DNA of 26,137 nucleotides from CAZTJA01 sp964613745. GTDB taxonomy: Bacteria; Desulfobacterota; Desulfomonilia; Desulfomonilales; Desulfomonilaceae. Numbering within the stretch: the stretch's first letter is position 1; the number at the start of each line of letters is the position of its first letter. Shown here in pieces: positions 12,844 to 21,794 of this stretch. The DNA is taken from assembly GCA_964613745.1 (NCBI GenBank), contig CAZTJA010000039.1, positions 1-26,137 on the forward strand. Reading direction: 5' to 3'. The notes beneath the pieces are model-generated. The model searched no databases and was not told the origin of the DNA. It was given only the letters and a program-made list of their open reading frames with translations. The translations under genes and the position numbers were made by a program.

Positions 12844-14331
12844 ATGAAAGTAACATTCCTAAACCCCCCGTTTAAATCTGAATTCGGTCGATTCAGCCGA
12901 GCGCAGAGATCCCCGGCCATAACGAAGGGGGGAACGTTCTATTATCCCGTTTGGCTGTGTTATGCGGCTGGAGTCCTGGAAGATGACGGATTTGAAGTCC
13001 AGCTCATTGATGCCCCGGCCGCACAAATGGGAATGGAAGAAGTAGAATCAAAAATTAAAGAATTTTCCCCCGCTTTGCTGGTTATTGATACATCAACCCC
13101 AAGCATCAAGAACGATGTCGAAATTGGCGACAGACTTAAGCGATCGGTACAATCCTACACCGTTCTCGTCGGAACGCATCCCAGCGCATTGCCCGAAAAA
13201 ACACTCTCTGATTCCAATTACATAGATGCAGTCACTATCCGAGAATACGAGTACACGCTGCGAGATCTTGCCGCGGAACTTCGAGATTATGGGGCACAGA
13301 TTTCTGAATCCAGGCTCAGCGCAATAGCTGGTTTGTGTTTCAGATATGAAAATCGGATTATACGAAATGCCGAACGTGAACCGATCGGCAATCTCGATGA
13401 TCTTCCCTTCGTTTCGAGAATTTACAAGAAGCACCTTAATGTAAAAGATTATTTTTATACGATTGCCCAGTATCCACAGGTGGCAATATTTTCCGCCAGA
13501 GGCTGCCCCAATCGCTGCGTTTATTGTGTCTATCCTCAAGTTATGCACGGAACCGTTTACCGGAGAAGATCCGTGGAAAACGTCATCGAGGAATTCAAAT
13601 TCATCGAAAACGAAATGCCGTTTGTAAGAGAAGTTTTCATAGAAGATGATAGTTTCACCCTGAGCAAGAGGCGGGTAGCCGAATTCGCAGAGATGTACAA
13701 ACGCGAGGGATTAAAGATCTCCTGGATTGCCAATTCCAGGGCCGATATTGACTACGAAACTCTAAGACTTCTGAAATCGTGCAACTGTCGACTCCTCTGC
13801 GTTGGATATGAAAGCGGTGATCAGAAAATTCTTGACCAAATGCGCAAAAATTTGAGAGTGGAGAAGGCCAAGCAATTTGTCAAAGATGCACGAAGAGCGG
13901 GCATTCTTGTTCATGGTTGTTTCATAGTAGGAAATCCGGGAGAGACTGCGGAATCACTCGCTTTAACTTTGCAGTACGCAAAGGATCTCACCCCCGATAC
14001 GGCTCAGTTTTTTCCCATAATGGTATACCCCGGTACGGAAGCTTATCGGTGGGCTCAAGAAAACGGGTACCTACTCACGGAAGACTACTCACAATGGAAC
14101 ACTTCGGACGGGCTGCACAATTGTCTTGTCAGCCGGCCCGGCCTATCAAACAAGGATCTAGTGAATTTTTGCGATAAGGCTCGCAAAGAATTCTATTTGA
14201 GACCCAGATATTTCTTCTATCGGTTAGCTCGCCTAGTTAGGCATCCGATAGAGGATGGACCTCGCATGCTCAAATCTATGAAGCAATTCAGTAAATTTCT
14301 CGTGAGAGGAACCTATGACCGGTCAAATTGA
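12844..14331 (+). CDS. B12-binding-domain radical SAM enzyme, HpnJ-like
   Basis: The 495 residues combine an N-terminal cobalamin-binding-type Rossmann domain (about 1-150) with a radical SAM domain carrying C221-x3-C225-x2-C228 in ARGCPNRCVYC. Further family features are EVFIEDDSFTLSKRR, LLCVGYESGDQKIL and HGCFIVGNPGET. In the B12 domain the usual DxHxxG is replaced by DAPAAQMG, so the cobalamin would lack the lower histidine ligand. The order of motifs (PVWLCYAAG, DAP, GTHPSALPE, DDLPFVSRIYK, PQVMHGTVYRRRS) is what I remember of HpnJ, which contracts the ribosyl ring of hopanoids to a cyclitol; this recollection should be confirmed by alignment. It sits inside a polysaccharide cluster with no hopanoid genes, so its substrate is more likely a sugar or lipid-linked glycan. 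The C-terminal 100 residues are basic and may bind membrane. Confidence 0.9.
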   Translation: MKVTFLNPPFKSEFGRFSRAQRSPAITKGGTFYYPVWLCYAAGVLEDDGFEVQLIDAPAAQMGMEEVESKIKEFSPALLVIDTSTPSIKNDVEIGDRLKRSVQSYTVLVGTHPSALPEKTLSDSNYIDAVTIREYEYTLRDLAAELRDYGAQISESRLSAIAGLCFRYENRIIRNAEREPIGNLDDLPFVSRIYKKHLNVKDYFYTIAQYPQVAIFSARGCPNRCVYCVYPQVMHGTVYRRRSVENVIEEFKFIENEMPFVREVFIEDDSFTLSKRRVAEFAEMYKREGLKISWIANSRADIDYETLRLLKSCNCRLLCVGYESGDQKILDQMRKNLRVEKAKQFVKDARRAGILVHGCFIVGNPGETAESLALTLQYAKDLTPDTAQFFPIMVYPGTEAYRWAQENGYLLTEDYSQWNTSDGLHNCLVSRPGLSNKDLVNFCDKARKEFYLRPRYFFYRLARLVRHPIEDGPRMLKSMKQFSKFLVRGTYDRSN

Positions 14332-14349
14332 GTTAAATTCCTTTTACCG

Positions 14350-15354
14350 ATGAAACCTGAAATTTCAGTCATAGTTCCCACCTATAACGGTGCAAGTCGT
14401 ATTTCGTCCTGTTTGGAATCAATTCTAAATCAAAATACATCAAGGATTTACGAGATCATTGTAGTTGATGACGGCTCAACGGATGACACTGCACATGTTG
14501 TTTCAACGTTCCCGGAAATACGACTCTTTCTGCGACAAAATAGGGGGCCTGCCGCCGCTCGTAATTTCGGAGTTAGTCAGGCTCTGGGAAATATCATCGT
14601 CTTCACTGATGATGATTGTATCCCGCTTCCTGATTGGCTGGAAAGTTTAGTTCAACCTTTGGATGATTCACGAGTGACAGGCTGCAAAGGTGCCTATTTG
14701 TCGAAACAATCTGAAGTTATCGCTCAGTTTGTCCAAATAGAGTACGAAGAGAAGTACGAAATACTTGCCGGCATGAAGGAAACGAATTTAATCGATACCT
14801 ATTCCGCCGCATTCCGCAAGTCCGCTTTCTCGGAAGTTGGGGGATTCGACGAATCTTTCCCAAATGCCTCAGTAGAAGATCGTGACCTTTCCATTAAACT
14901 AGCCCAGGCGGGGCACAAACTTGTTTTCGTTCCAACGGCGTTGGTCTACCACACACATGCCGCCGGCCAGTGGGTCTATTTTAAAAAAAAGTTCAAGAAC
15001 GGCTTTTGGGGCATGACTTGCCTCATGAAATATCCGAAAATGGCCGTGAACACGAGCGATACGCCCAAAGAGCAACGCTTCCAAATACTTTTGGTTGCCG
15101 CTTTTTCTCTTGCATCTGTTTTAGCGCTCTTTCATTTCCCTATAGGTTTGGCCCTGCTGGGCGTTTTCACATTAGCATTTCTTGTCAGCACAGGGCCATT
15201 GGTCACAAAAGCATGGAATTCATCGATTAAACTGGCTATGGCAACTCCGTATTTCTTATTCCTGCGGGCTTCCGCTCTGCTGCTGGGGCTCTTTTCGGGG
15301 CTCGTCCGCTACGTCGTTGATTCAAAATTTTTGCAAAAGACACCACTTCCATGA
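14350..15354 (+). CDS. Glycosyltransferase family 2 (GT-A) protein with C-terminal membrane helices
   Basis: The 334 residues start with ISVIVPTYNGASRISSCLES, followed by EIIVVDDGSTDDT (first catalytic aspartates), RGPAAARNFG, the nucleotide-binding TDDDC near residue 80 and the VEDRDLSIKLAQAGHKL segment that supplies the catalytic base in GT2 enzymes. The last 90 residues hold two to three hydrophobic helices, so the enzyme is membrane-attached, as many polysaccharide GT2 proteins are. It starts 18 nt after the radical SAM gene and has no obvious ribosome binding site, suggesting translational coupling. Donor and linkage cannot be deduced. Confidence 0.93.
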   Translation: MKPEISVIVPTYNGASRISSCLESILNQNTSRIYEIIVVDDGSTDDTAHVVSTFPEIRLFLRQNRGPAAARNFGVSQALGNIIVFTDDDCIPLPDWLESLVQPLDDSRVTGCKGAYLSKQSEVIAQFVQIEYEEKYEILAGMKETNLIDTYSAAFRKSAFSEVGGFDESFPNASVEDRDLSIKLAQAGHKLVFVPTALVYHTHAAGQWVYFKKKFKNGFWGMTCLMKYPKMAVNTSDTPKEQRFQILLVAAFSLASVLALFHFPIGLALLGVFTLAFLVSTGPLVTKAWNSSIKLAMATPYFLFLRASALLLGLFSGLVRYVVDSKFLQKTPLP

Positions 15355-15494
15355 TAAAATGGCACAAAATTACTTAAAATCTCCCTATATTTCTGATCGA
15401 GGAGAGTTAAGCGGAAAGTAAGAAAAATTACACGCACTGCATGTAGGTTATTCTTACTGAATCGCGGACCAAGAGGGGGAAGGGGCGCAAGAGG

Positions 15495-17075
15495 TTGCAG
15501 CAATCACAAAAGAAAGCGGCATCTAAAAGCGAAAACCTTAATACCGGTTCAATATTATATACCAACGGTTCCAGCGAAAATACCTTCAGGAGTAAATCCG
15601 ATCTATTTGATAGAGTATGGCGTTTTCGCGGCGTGGTGATGTGTTTCGCTGATTTCTTCATTATTCTGGGAACCTTCCTGACAGCTTTCTATTTCCGATT
15701 CGAACTGGATGTTTTTGAAACTCTGGCATTGGCCGAAACTCCGCCGTTCATCGGCTACCTTAAAGCCGGCACCATTCTGAGCATCTTCTGGACCGCCAAT
15801 CTCTGGAGAGCCGGCGGTTATGGAACCCGATTTAATCAATTACAGAATTTCTCATTGGAATTTAGGTCGGTGCTCTTTACGGGGTTCATCTCGTTATCGG
15901 CTCTTATGATCATTTCATTCATGTATCGTCCTTTACTGCTCTCACGAATCGTGTACGTTTCATCTTACGTTTTGGCCGGAACTTTTCTGCTCCTTTATAG
16001 ATTCGCTGTACGCATCATTAAGAATAAGTTAACCGAGAAAGGTATTGTTGGTTCAAGAACATTGGTTTTGTGCGGCGAATCTGATCTATCCCGCTGCGCC
16101 GATGTTGTTAAACGTATAGGTCTGAAGAAAAATGAAATAGTTGGGTACGCAATTTGCGAATCCGATGATTACCAGCTCTGCACGATAACTCCTTTTGTAA
16201 ATCGTTTAAACTATGACACTGACCTCAATGGAGGTATTGAGGGCCTTTATTCGGCGGCAAGATTCGACCGAGTTCTCGTTATGGATGATGATCTGGTCTT
16301 CGGAAAAAAAGACCGGGAAAATATGGTGCTCGTCTCTTTTCTAAATTACTGCGAAGAAAAGAAAATCGCCATCTACTACACTCCGTATCAATCCGACATT
16401 CTCGTGAGAAAAGATGAAGTGGGCAGCTATCTCGGGGTTCCGATAATGAGGCTTCGGGATTCCGCAATTCATCCTGTTTACACTATCATAAAACGTGGAA
16501 TGGACATCGGGATAGCCCTGATCGTTTTATTGCTGGGGCTCCCGTTTTGGTTGATTATCGCGGCTTTAATTAAGCTGACGAGCAAAGGCCCTGTTTTCTA
16601 TGTTCAGGAGCGAGCGGGTCTCTATGGGCGGCCATTCCGCATGTACAAATTTCGATCAATGATCGATAATGCCGATCAACAATTAAAAAAGCTTGTTGAT
16701 TTTGATCGACTTTCCGAGCCGGTATTCAACATCCGCAAAGACCCACGAATCACCCGGATCGGTGCCTTTTTACGAAGAACAAGCCTTGATGAAATCCCTC
16801 AGTTGCTGAACGTCTTAGCCGGCCAAATGACCATAGTAGGACCCCGACCGGAACGAGTTGAGTTGGTGGAAAAATACAATGCGTGGCAAAGACGTCGCCT
16901 CAAGTCAAAGCCCGGGATTACCGGGTACCAGCAGGTCGTCAGCCGTGGTGATCCATCCTTGGCCAAGCGAATAGAGTATGACCTGTTCTATTTGAAATAC
17001 CAGGGCTTATGGATGGATTGCGTAATTATGATGCGGACATTCTGGGTAATTATTAGAGGCGATGGCTTTAAATGA
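15495..17075 (+). CDS. WbaP-like polyprenyl-phosphate hexose-1-phosphate transferase
   Basis: The 526 residues have the three-part plan of large initiating transferases. Four N-terminal membrane helices (about 48-175) are followed by a soluble Rossmann-like domain (SRTLVLCGESDLSRCADVV onward, about 190-320). The catalytic bacterial-sugar-transferase domain (about 330-526) opens with a re-entrant helix and KGPVFYVQERAGLYGRPFRM, contains RTSLDEIPQLLNVLAGQM with the Asp-Glu pair near 431-432, then VGPRPE and KPGITGY. It transfers a sugar-1-phosphate to undecaprenyl phosphate and so starts the repeat unit that the two glycosyltransferases extend. The start is TTG at 15495, with GGGGGAAGGGG a little far upstream. 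The first 40 residues are polar and poorly conserved, so the start is uncertain, but the next in-frame ATG falls inside the first helix. Confidence 0.93.
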   Translation: MQQSQKKAASKSENLNTGSILYTNGSSENTFRSKSDLFDRVWRFRGVVMCFADFFIILGTFLTAFYFRFELDVFETLALAETPPFIGYLKAGTILSIFWTANLWRAGGYGTRFNQLQNFSLEFRSVLFTGFISLSALMIISFMYRPLLLSRIVYVSSYVLAGTFLLLYRFAVRIIKNKLTEKGIVGSRTLVLCGESDLSRCADVVKRIGLKKNEIVGYAICESDDYQLCTITPFVNRLNYDTDLNGGIEGLYSAARFDRVLVMDDDLVFGKKDRENMVLVSFLNYCEEKKIAIYYTPYQSDILVRKDEVGSYLGVPIMRLRDSAIHPVYTIIKRGMDIGIALIVLLLGLPFWLIIAALIKLTSKGPVFYVQERAGLYGRPFRMYKFRSMIDNADQQLKKLVDFDRLSEPVFNIRKDPRITRIGAFLRRTSLDEIPQLLNVLAGQMTIVGPRPERVELVEKYNAWQRRRLKSKPGITGYQQVVSRGDPSLAKRIEYDLFYLKYQGLWMDCVIMMRTFWVIIRGDGFK

Positions 17076-17131
17076 TCCTAGTCCAGTAAATTCACCGAGT
17101 ATGATCGTTTCACACTGGATAAGGATTGTTT

Positions 17132-18469
17132 ATGATTTCTGATTCCCAGCTTACCCTCACAACGCGCAGAATTGCATTCATTTTATTTCTATTGACATGC
17201 ATTCATCTCGCATTCTTGACGCCCAATCCATCTTTGCTGATAGGAGAGAGATCGAAGCTTTTTTCGGGAATTATCTGCTTCCTGTCTTTGCTCGCAACCT
17301 TTTCACTCGCCCTCATCACCAAGACAAATCTGAATACGAAAGAATTGGTGGTTTCAGGCATTCTGATCGTCCTCGTTGTAATGAGCGGATTGTTCAGCAG
17401 CACCCCTTTGTCTTCTTCCGCCCGGGGATTCGTAATATTAACGTCGGCTCTGGGTGGGTACTGGGGAGCCCGAATCCTGTTGGGCAGTCAAGAGTCCCGT
17501 AGTTTCTTCATAAAGCTCAGTTCAGCACTTCTGATTTGTTTGATGGTCCTCTCGCTCATTGGGTATTACAAATTCGGAAAGATCTATCAGTTATTCGATG
17601 TGCATTGGCATTCGGCTGCAGACAAAATATTGGTTTTCTCTTATTCACCCCTTTGGCTCCTTTCCGGCCCCGAAAGCATATCCGTCTTTGTTGGGGGCAC
17701 GCTTCTCGTAATGACGTATGTAGCTCTTATGTTTATGGCCCGGGTCGCGGAAATGGAGTCTCTCATCGGAATTACCGTGATTCTAGGCTTTTTGGGAGTT
17801 TGTCTTACCCGGTGGAAGCCTAAAGTTTTCATAGCCATCTTAGCCGGTTTACTGTTGTTGTCCTCAGTGGCCGCGTATCGATTGAATGTTCAGTCGCCGC
17901 ATCTTGCAAAAAGCCATATCTCAATCGCTTACCGAATTGAGAATGTATACTTTTCATGGCATATGGCAACTTCTCATCCGTTGCTAGGAATAGGTTTGTG
18001 GGCACCCCGAAACTCTTTTCTGAAAGACTACGAAATCAACTACCCCCATTTGAACAAAAAACAATTTGTGGATTGGGTTGAAGAACTCAGAACCTCCGAG
18101 AACAACTTTCTGACATTCCTCGTCGATCTCGGTTTTCCATTCTCAATCATCTACATTTCTTGCATCGTGTATTTGCTTTTCAAGCTGCTTTGGACCATTG
18201 TGCGATCCGATCCCGTTCGATCGGGCAGAGCACTCGCGGTCTTCCTCCCATTGGTCGGCGCAATTCTGCATTTTCAGGTTTTCGATGGGTTATTCCATCC
18301 GCAGAACAGTTGGTTTTTCCACGTACTGCTTGGAATGATACCGGGCTTGGCGTATGCCGAAGAAAAAGAAGAAATTACAAATTGGAAACCAATTGTGATC
18401 CAAAGCGGGTTGGCCATCATATGTACGGCAGTGGGTCTAATAATTGGGTGGTCGCTTGGGCGACATTGA
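17132..18469 (+). CDS. O-antigen polymerase/ligase-like (Wzy/WaaL-type) membrane protein
   Basis: The 445 residues form about ten to twelve membrane helices. The segment MATSHPLLGIGLWAPRNSF, preceded by YRIENVYFSWH, corresponds to the HPLLGIG-type motif of the Wzy/WaaL superfamily. It is followed by a large polar loop (about 295-325, with TSENNFLTFLVDLGFP) that is the catalytic periplasmic loop in relatives. The role would be polymerisation of lipid-linked repeat units, or ligation. A TTG at 17126 is possible, but the ATG at 17132 has AAGGA at 17121-17125 with six-base spacing and is preferred. It is the last gene of the cluster and ends only 24 bp from a convergent gene. Confidence 0.85.
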   Translation: MISDSQLTLTTRRIAFILFLLTCIHLAFLTPNPSLLIGERSKLFSGIICFLSLLATFSLALITKTNLNTKELVVSGILIVLVVMSGLFSSTPLSSSARGFVILTSALGGYWGARILLGSQESRSFFIKLSSALLICLMVLSLIGYYKFGKIYQLFDVHWHSAADKILVFSYSPLWLLSGPESISVFVGGTLLVMTYVALMFMARVAEMESLIGITVILGFLGVCLTRWKPKVFIAILAGLLLLSSVAAYRLNVQSPHLAKSHISIAYRIENVYFSWHMATSHPLLGIGLWAPRNSFLKDYEINYPHLNKKQFVDWVEELRTSENNFLTFLVDLGFPFSIIYISCIVYLLFKLLWTIVRSDPVRSGRALAVFLPLVGAILHFQVFDGLFHPQNSWFFHVLLGMIPGLAYAEEKEEITNWKPIVIQSGLAIICTAVGLIIGWSLGRH

Positions 18470-18493
18470 TTTCATTTCTCCCACTTAGACCAA

Positions 18494-19393
18494 TCACTTT
18501 CCATTGAACCGGGAGAAGAAACCCATTCCGGCAATGCCTCTGGGCAGTAGAATAATCGTGACAATCATCACGGCCCCGTATAGGCTCAATTGAAAATACG
18601 GCAACTGCGTCCAGATACCTTCCTGAATAATGGTCAAGAAAACTATACCGAGCAGCGGACCGATAGTCGTCCCGGAACCGCCCAACATAGCCATTACTAT
18701 AGGACCTAATGATTGTTCGAGCCCGAAAGCGGATGATGGACTGATATAAGCACTGTGCCCTATGTAGATTCCTCCGGCTAGAGAAGCGAACCAACCGCTC
18801 AAAAGCATGGATTTCATCTTAGCTCGATTTATCGGCACACCGGATACTTGAGCGGTTTCCTCATCTTCTCTAATGCTCAGGAGTCCCATTCCGAATTTTG
18901 TGTTTGGAATGTAAACGTGAGTTAGGAGTGAGGCGCAGGCGACGAGTACTGCAAAATAGTAGAGAGCATCCTGGTGCGATACGAGAATCGATAGACCGGC
19001 GTTGCCTCCAGTCAAATGAGTCAGATTATTGGCGCACACTCCGCAGAGTCCAAGTACACCAAAGGCACACAGCGAAAAGTATGGACCATTGAGACGAACG
19101 GCCACGAGACCAAGGAATAAGGACGTAAAACCCGTAGCTAATGACGCCAGGATAATGCCCGGAATCAAATCAAAGCCATGATTTACCAGAATGGCGGTGC
19201 AGTAGGCTCCTGACCCGAAGAATGCCCCATGACCCAGGTTGATATAACCCATGAGACCGCCCACGATTTCGTAGCTCAGGATGAGAATGATGTTCATAAA
19301 GAGAATGATCAGAAGCGACCGAACGTAGGAATCCTGAAAAGTGTACGTTGAAATGCTTAGTGTTGCAAAAAGGAAAACAAAAAGCCGCCCCAT
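18494..19393 (-). CDS. Branched-chain amino acid-type ABC permease, LivM family
   Basis: The 299 residues (about eight to nine helices) show the LivM hallmarks MGYINLGHGAFFGSGAYCTA and, towards the C-terminus, SIREDEETAQVSGVPINRAK, the loop that contacts the ATPase, followed by SLAGGIYIGHSAYISPSS and GSGTTIGPLLG. Its ATG at 19393 shares one base with the stop of the upstream LivH gene (TGATG), indicating translational coupling; the extra TTG codon before it is inside the upstream gene. It is the last gene of this minus-strand unit: no LivG or LivF follows, because the next gene is the convergent polymerase-like gene 24 bp away. Confidence 0.94.
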   Translation of the reverse strand: MGRLFVFLFATLSISTYTFQDSYVRSLLIILFMNIILILSYEIVGGLMGYINLGHGAFFGSGAYCTAILVNHGFDLIPGIILASLATGFTSLFLGLVAVRLNGPYFSLCAFGVLGLCGVCANNLTHLTGGNAGLSILVSHQDALYYFAVLVACASLLTHVYIPNTKFGMGLLSIREDEETAQVSGVPINRAKMKSMLLSGWFASLAGGIYIGHSAYISPSSAFGLEQSLGPIVMAMLGGSGTTIGPLLGIVFLTIIQEGIWTQLPYFQLSLYGAVMIVTIILLPRGIAGMGFFSRFNGK

Positions 19394-20256
19394 CAATTTT
19401 GTTCCGGTAGAAGACCTTGAGGTTTACAAAGGAGCACAGCAATAAATAATAATAAGGCAATTGCAGGGGACCATTGAGGGCCAATTAAAGCTGAAGTCAA
19501 AGTTTCGGCGATGCCGAGCAAAATCCCGCCTGAGACTGAACCGGCCATACTACCGATCCCGCCAAGTATCACCACACAGAGACACTTCATCGTGAGTGCA
19601 ATCCCGCTGCCTGGATTGACCGTGAACATGATCAGATAAAGTGCTCCGGCTATACCCGCCATAGCCGCTCCGAATCCGAAAGTGATTGCGAATACACGAC
19701 TCTTTGATACCCCATAAAGCCATGCGGCATCCGGCATTTGCACTACTGATCGGATCGCCAGCCCCATCCACGATTTCCGAAGAAGGAGGGTTGAAATGCC
19801 GGCCGGTACTAAGAGCATAATCAATACAATCAAGCGAGTTCCCGATATGTTTATCCCAGAAACTTCAAACGAAGGAAGAAAAAGGCGTAAAGAAATCAGG
19901 GGATTTGCCATTGTCGTTGTTGCCAAGTCCTGCACAATAAGTGCTGTTCCAAGAGTCACAATAATGGAAGCCATTAACCCGGATTTGCTGTGGATTTCAG
20001 TGAAGGAACATATGAAGGAACAGAAAATCCATCCTACCGCAAACAGGCAAAGGGCTGTAATGAAAATGTAAACCGGCACGGGCAAATCAAAATGAGTCTT
20101 GATCGTGAATGCCACCAGCGCACCCAAGAAGAGCAGGGTTCCGTGAGCCAGATTCATTATTCGCAAAACACCAAAAATTAGCGATAACCCAAAAGCAGCC
20201 AGTCCGTAAATTCCGCCCAAAAGGATTCCCGCTGCGATAATTTGTACGAAGTCCAT
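19393..20256 (-). CDS. Branched-chain amino acid-type ABC permease, LivH family
   Basis: The 287 residues begin MDFVQIIAAGILLGGIYGLA and carry LSLIFGVLRIMNLAHGTLLF, the diagnostic LivH N-terminal segment. The coupling loop SWMGLAIRSVVQMPDAAWLYG normally reads with RA..D..A; here VQMPDAA keeps the Asp. GGIGSMAGSVSGGILLG near the end is also typical. It pairs with the LivM protein encoded next to form the membrane channel. The start lies 14 bp after the stop of the binding-protein gene. Confidence 0.94.
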   Translation of the reverse strand: MDFVQIIAAGILLGGIYGLAAFGLSLIFGVLRIMNLAHGTLLFLGALVAFTIKTHFDLPVPVYIFITALCLFAVGWIFCSFICSFTEIHSKSGLMASIIVTLGTALIVQDLATTTMANPLISLRLFLPSFEVSGINISGTRLIVLIMLLVPAGISTLLLRKSWMGLAIRSVVQMPDAAWLYGVSKSRVFAITFGFGAAMAGIAGALYLIMFTVNPGSGIALTMKCLCVVILGGIGSMAGSVSGGILLGIAETLTSALIGPQWSPAIALLLFIAVLLCKPQGLLPEQN

Positions 20257-20270
20257 AAACCGGCTTTCAA

Positions 20271-21500
20271 TTATTTGTCGGGTGGTCTGGGATACAGAAA
20301 TTTTCCGGCGGCAACTTCCTTCGGCCAGACGACAACATATTTCCCACCCTGAATTTGAGATGGATACGTATTGAGAGTTCCATAACCGTTTTCGGAAAAT
20401 TCGGCTGGACCCAAGACCGTCTCAAGCTTCAAATTCCTGATACTATTCATAATCGAAGCCGGATCGAGGCCGGCCGCATCCTGCAGCGACCGTTCGGCTA
20501 TTTGAAAAGCAGCTATATAAGCCGGTGCCCAAGGATAAATAGGCTCTGCAACGCCTGAATCGGTTAGCAGCGTTCGTATGAACTGAGCATCGCCGGTTTT
20601 CATACCTTCGATCCAGTAAGAATTGCCTACCACATTTTCGGCTGTTTCTCCTAATGCTTCACGAAATGGACCACCATGATGAGTGCAGTGAATAGCCTTT
20701 GGACTGAATCCGAATTCCTGCATCTGCTTGAGGAAATTGATAGCAAACGGAATATTGGATGAAACAAACATTATGTCGGGATTCTTTTCTCTGAGTTTAA
20801 GCAAAACGGTTGTGAAATCCAGCATGTCCGGAGGACATATGTCCGAACTCAATACTGAAATAGAACCTTCTTCAGCTGTCTTTTTTGCGCCTTCAAAAAC
20901 CCCAACCGGATGGAGAGTGTCTTCAACGACAAACGACACGCTCTTCGCATCAGTCTCACGGCTGATCATGTCCCAGTACCTGTTGGTATATCGAGATCCA
21001 AGATCAAGTATACCCACCGTCCATTTGTAACCTCGAGAATAGATCTTAGGTGAATTGGCACAAATGGCGATAAATGGAATTCCGCGGGATTCAGCCACGG
21101 AGGAAACGGCCAAAGTCAATGGGCTGCTGTAAGGCCCTAAAAACAGATGCACCTTATCGACGGTTGCCATTCTTTCGTAGTGGCGTTTGGCAGTGGCTTC
21201 ATCACTACGATCGTCGTAAATAAACAATCTCACCGGCAGTTTCTTGCCGGATTGCTTCAATTCAATGCCGCCGCCCTTATTGACCGACGAAGCCCATGCC
21301 TCGAAAAGTCTTCTAAAAGGACCCACTTCAGTGGCAAAATGACCGCTCTGGGAAAGGGTTGCTCCTATTCGGATCTCATCGACGGCCCTGTCGTCGGCTG
21401 AAGCGGATAAAAGTATGCATGAACTTAATACAACCATTAAACTGCATACGAAAAGACGGTAAGAGGAAAATACTGTATTAGTTGGGAAAAGCCCTAACAC
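20271..21500 (-). CDS. Periplasmic substrate-binding protein of LivJ/LivK type (peripla_BP_6)
   Basis: The 409 residues start at GTG with TTGGAG at good spacing. The N-terminal hydrophobic stretch offers two processing options: a lipobox-like LSSC ending at Cys28, or signal peptidase I cleavage after SASA. The mature protein has the type I periplasmic binding fold of amino-acid/urea receptors: IRIGATLSQSGHFATEVGP, LFIYDDRSDEATAKRHYERM, HLFLGPYSSPLTLAV and a late APAYIAAFQIAERSL. It should capture a small amino acid, amide or aromatic acid and deliver it to the LivHM channel encoded downstream. In deltaproteobacteria such receptors are very numerous and often bind aromatic or dicarboxylic acids, so leucine specificity should not be assumed. 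Confidence 0.92.
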   Translation of the reverse strand: MLGLFPTNTVFSSYRLFVCSLMVVLSSCILLSASADDRAVDEIRIGATLSQSGHFATEVGPFRRLFEAWASSVNKGGGIELKQSGKKLPVRLFIYDDRSDEATAKRHYERMATVDKVHLFLGPYSSPLTLAVSSVAESRGIPFIAICANSPKIYSRGYKWTVGILDLGSRYTNRYWDMISRETDAKSVSFVVEDTLHPVGVFEGAKKTAEEGSISVLSSDICPPDMLDFTTVLLKLREKNPDIMFVSSNIPFAINFLKQMQEFGFSPKAIHCTHHGGPFREALGETAENVVGNSYWIEGMKTGDAQFIRTLLTDSGVAEPIYPWAPAYIAAFQIAERSLQDAAGLDPASIMNSIRNLKLETVLGPAEFSENGYGTLNTYPSQIQGGKYVVVWPKEVAAGKFLYPRPPDK

Positions 21501-21543
21501 CGGTTTGCTCCAATTTCTTTAGCAAAACTATGCTGAAATCCGG

Positions 21544-21569
21544 GACAAAGTTACAGAAGCGACAAAGTT
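21544..21569. promoter_or_regulatory. Tandem direct repeat GACAAAGTT x2 in the liv promoter region
   Basis: The 9-mer GACAAAGTT occurs at 21544-21552 and 21561-21569, 17 bp apart start to start, overlapping the predicted -10 and spacer of the leftward promoter. Tandem half-sites at such spacing are typical of response-regulator binding. Confidence 0.4.
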
Positions 21570-21576
21570 GTGTCAA
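21548..21576 (-). promoter_or_regulatory. Possible sigma-70 promoter for the liv-type genes
   Basis: Read leftward, TTGACA (21576-21571) is followed by a 17-bp spacer and TAACTT (21553-21548). The -35 box is perfect and the -10 is poor, as expected for an activator-dependent promoter. It lies about 50 bp before the GTG start. Confidence 0.4.
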
Positions 21577-21794
21577 TATTTGGATCGTCAGATCAAGACC
21601 TGGAGATATTGGATTTACACGAAAAAGTTTGTTGTTTGCAGCTTTACAAAGGTGTATGTAACTTCCATTCATCATGAACCCAAAGCACATGAATTACCAC
21701 CTGCCCAATGAATATCCACGCCATTCTCAATCTTCCCCTTAAAGGCACAAAAAAGAATTCCAAGATCTGAAGCCGCTTAATAGGGATGTGGCAA

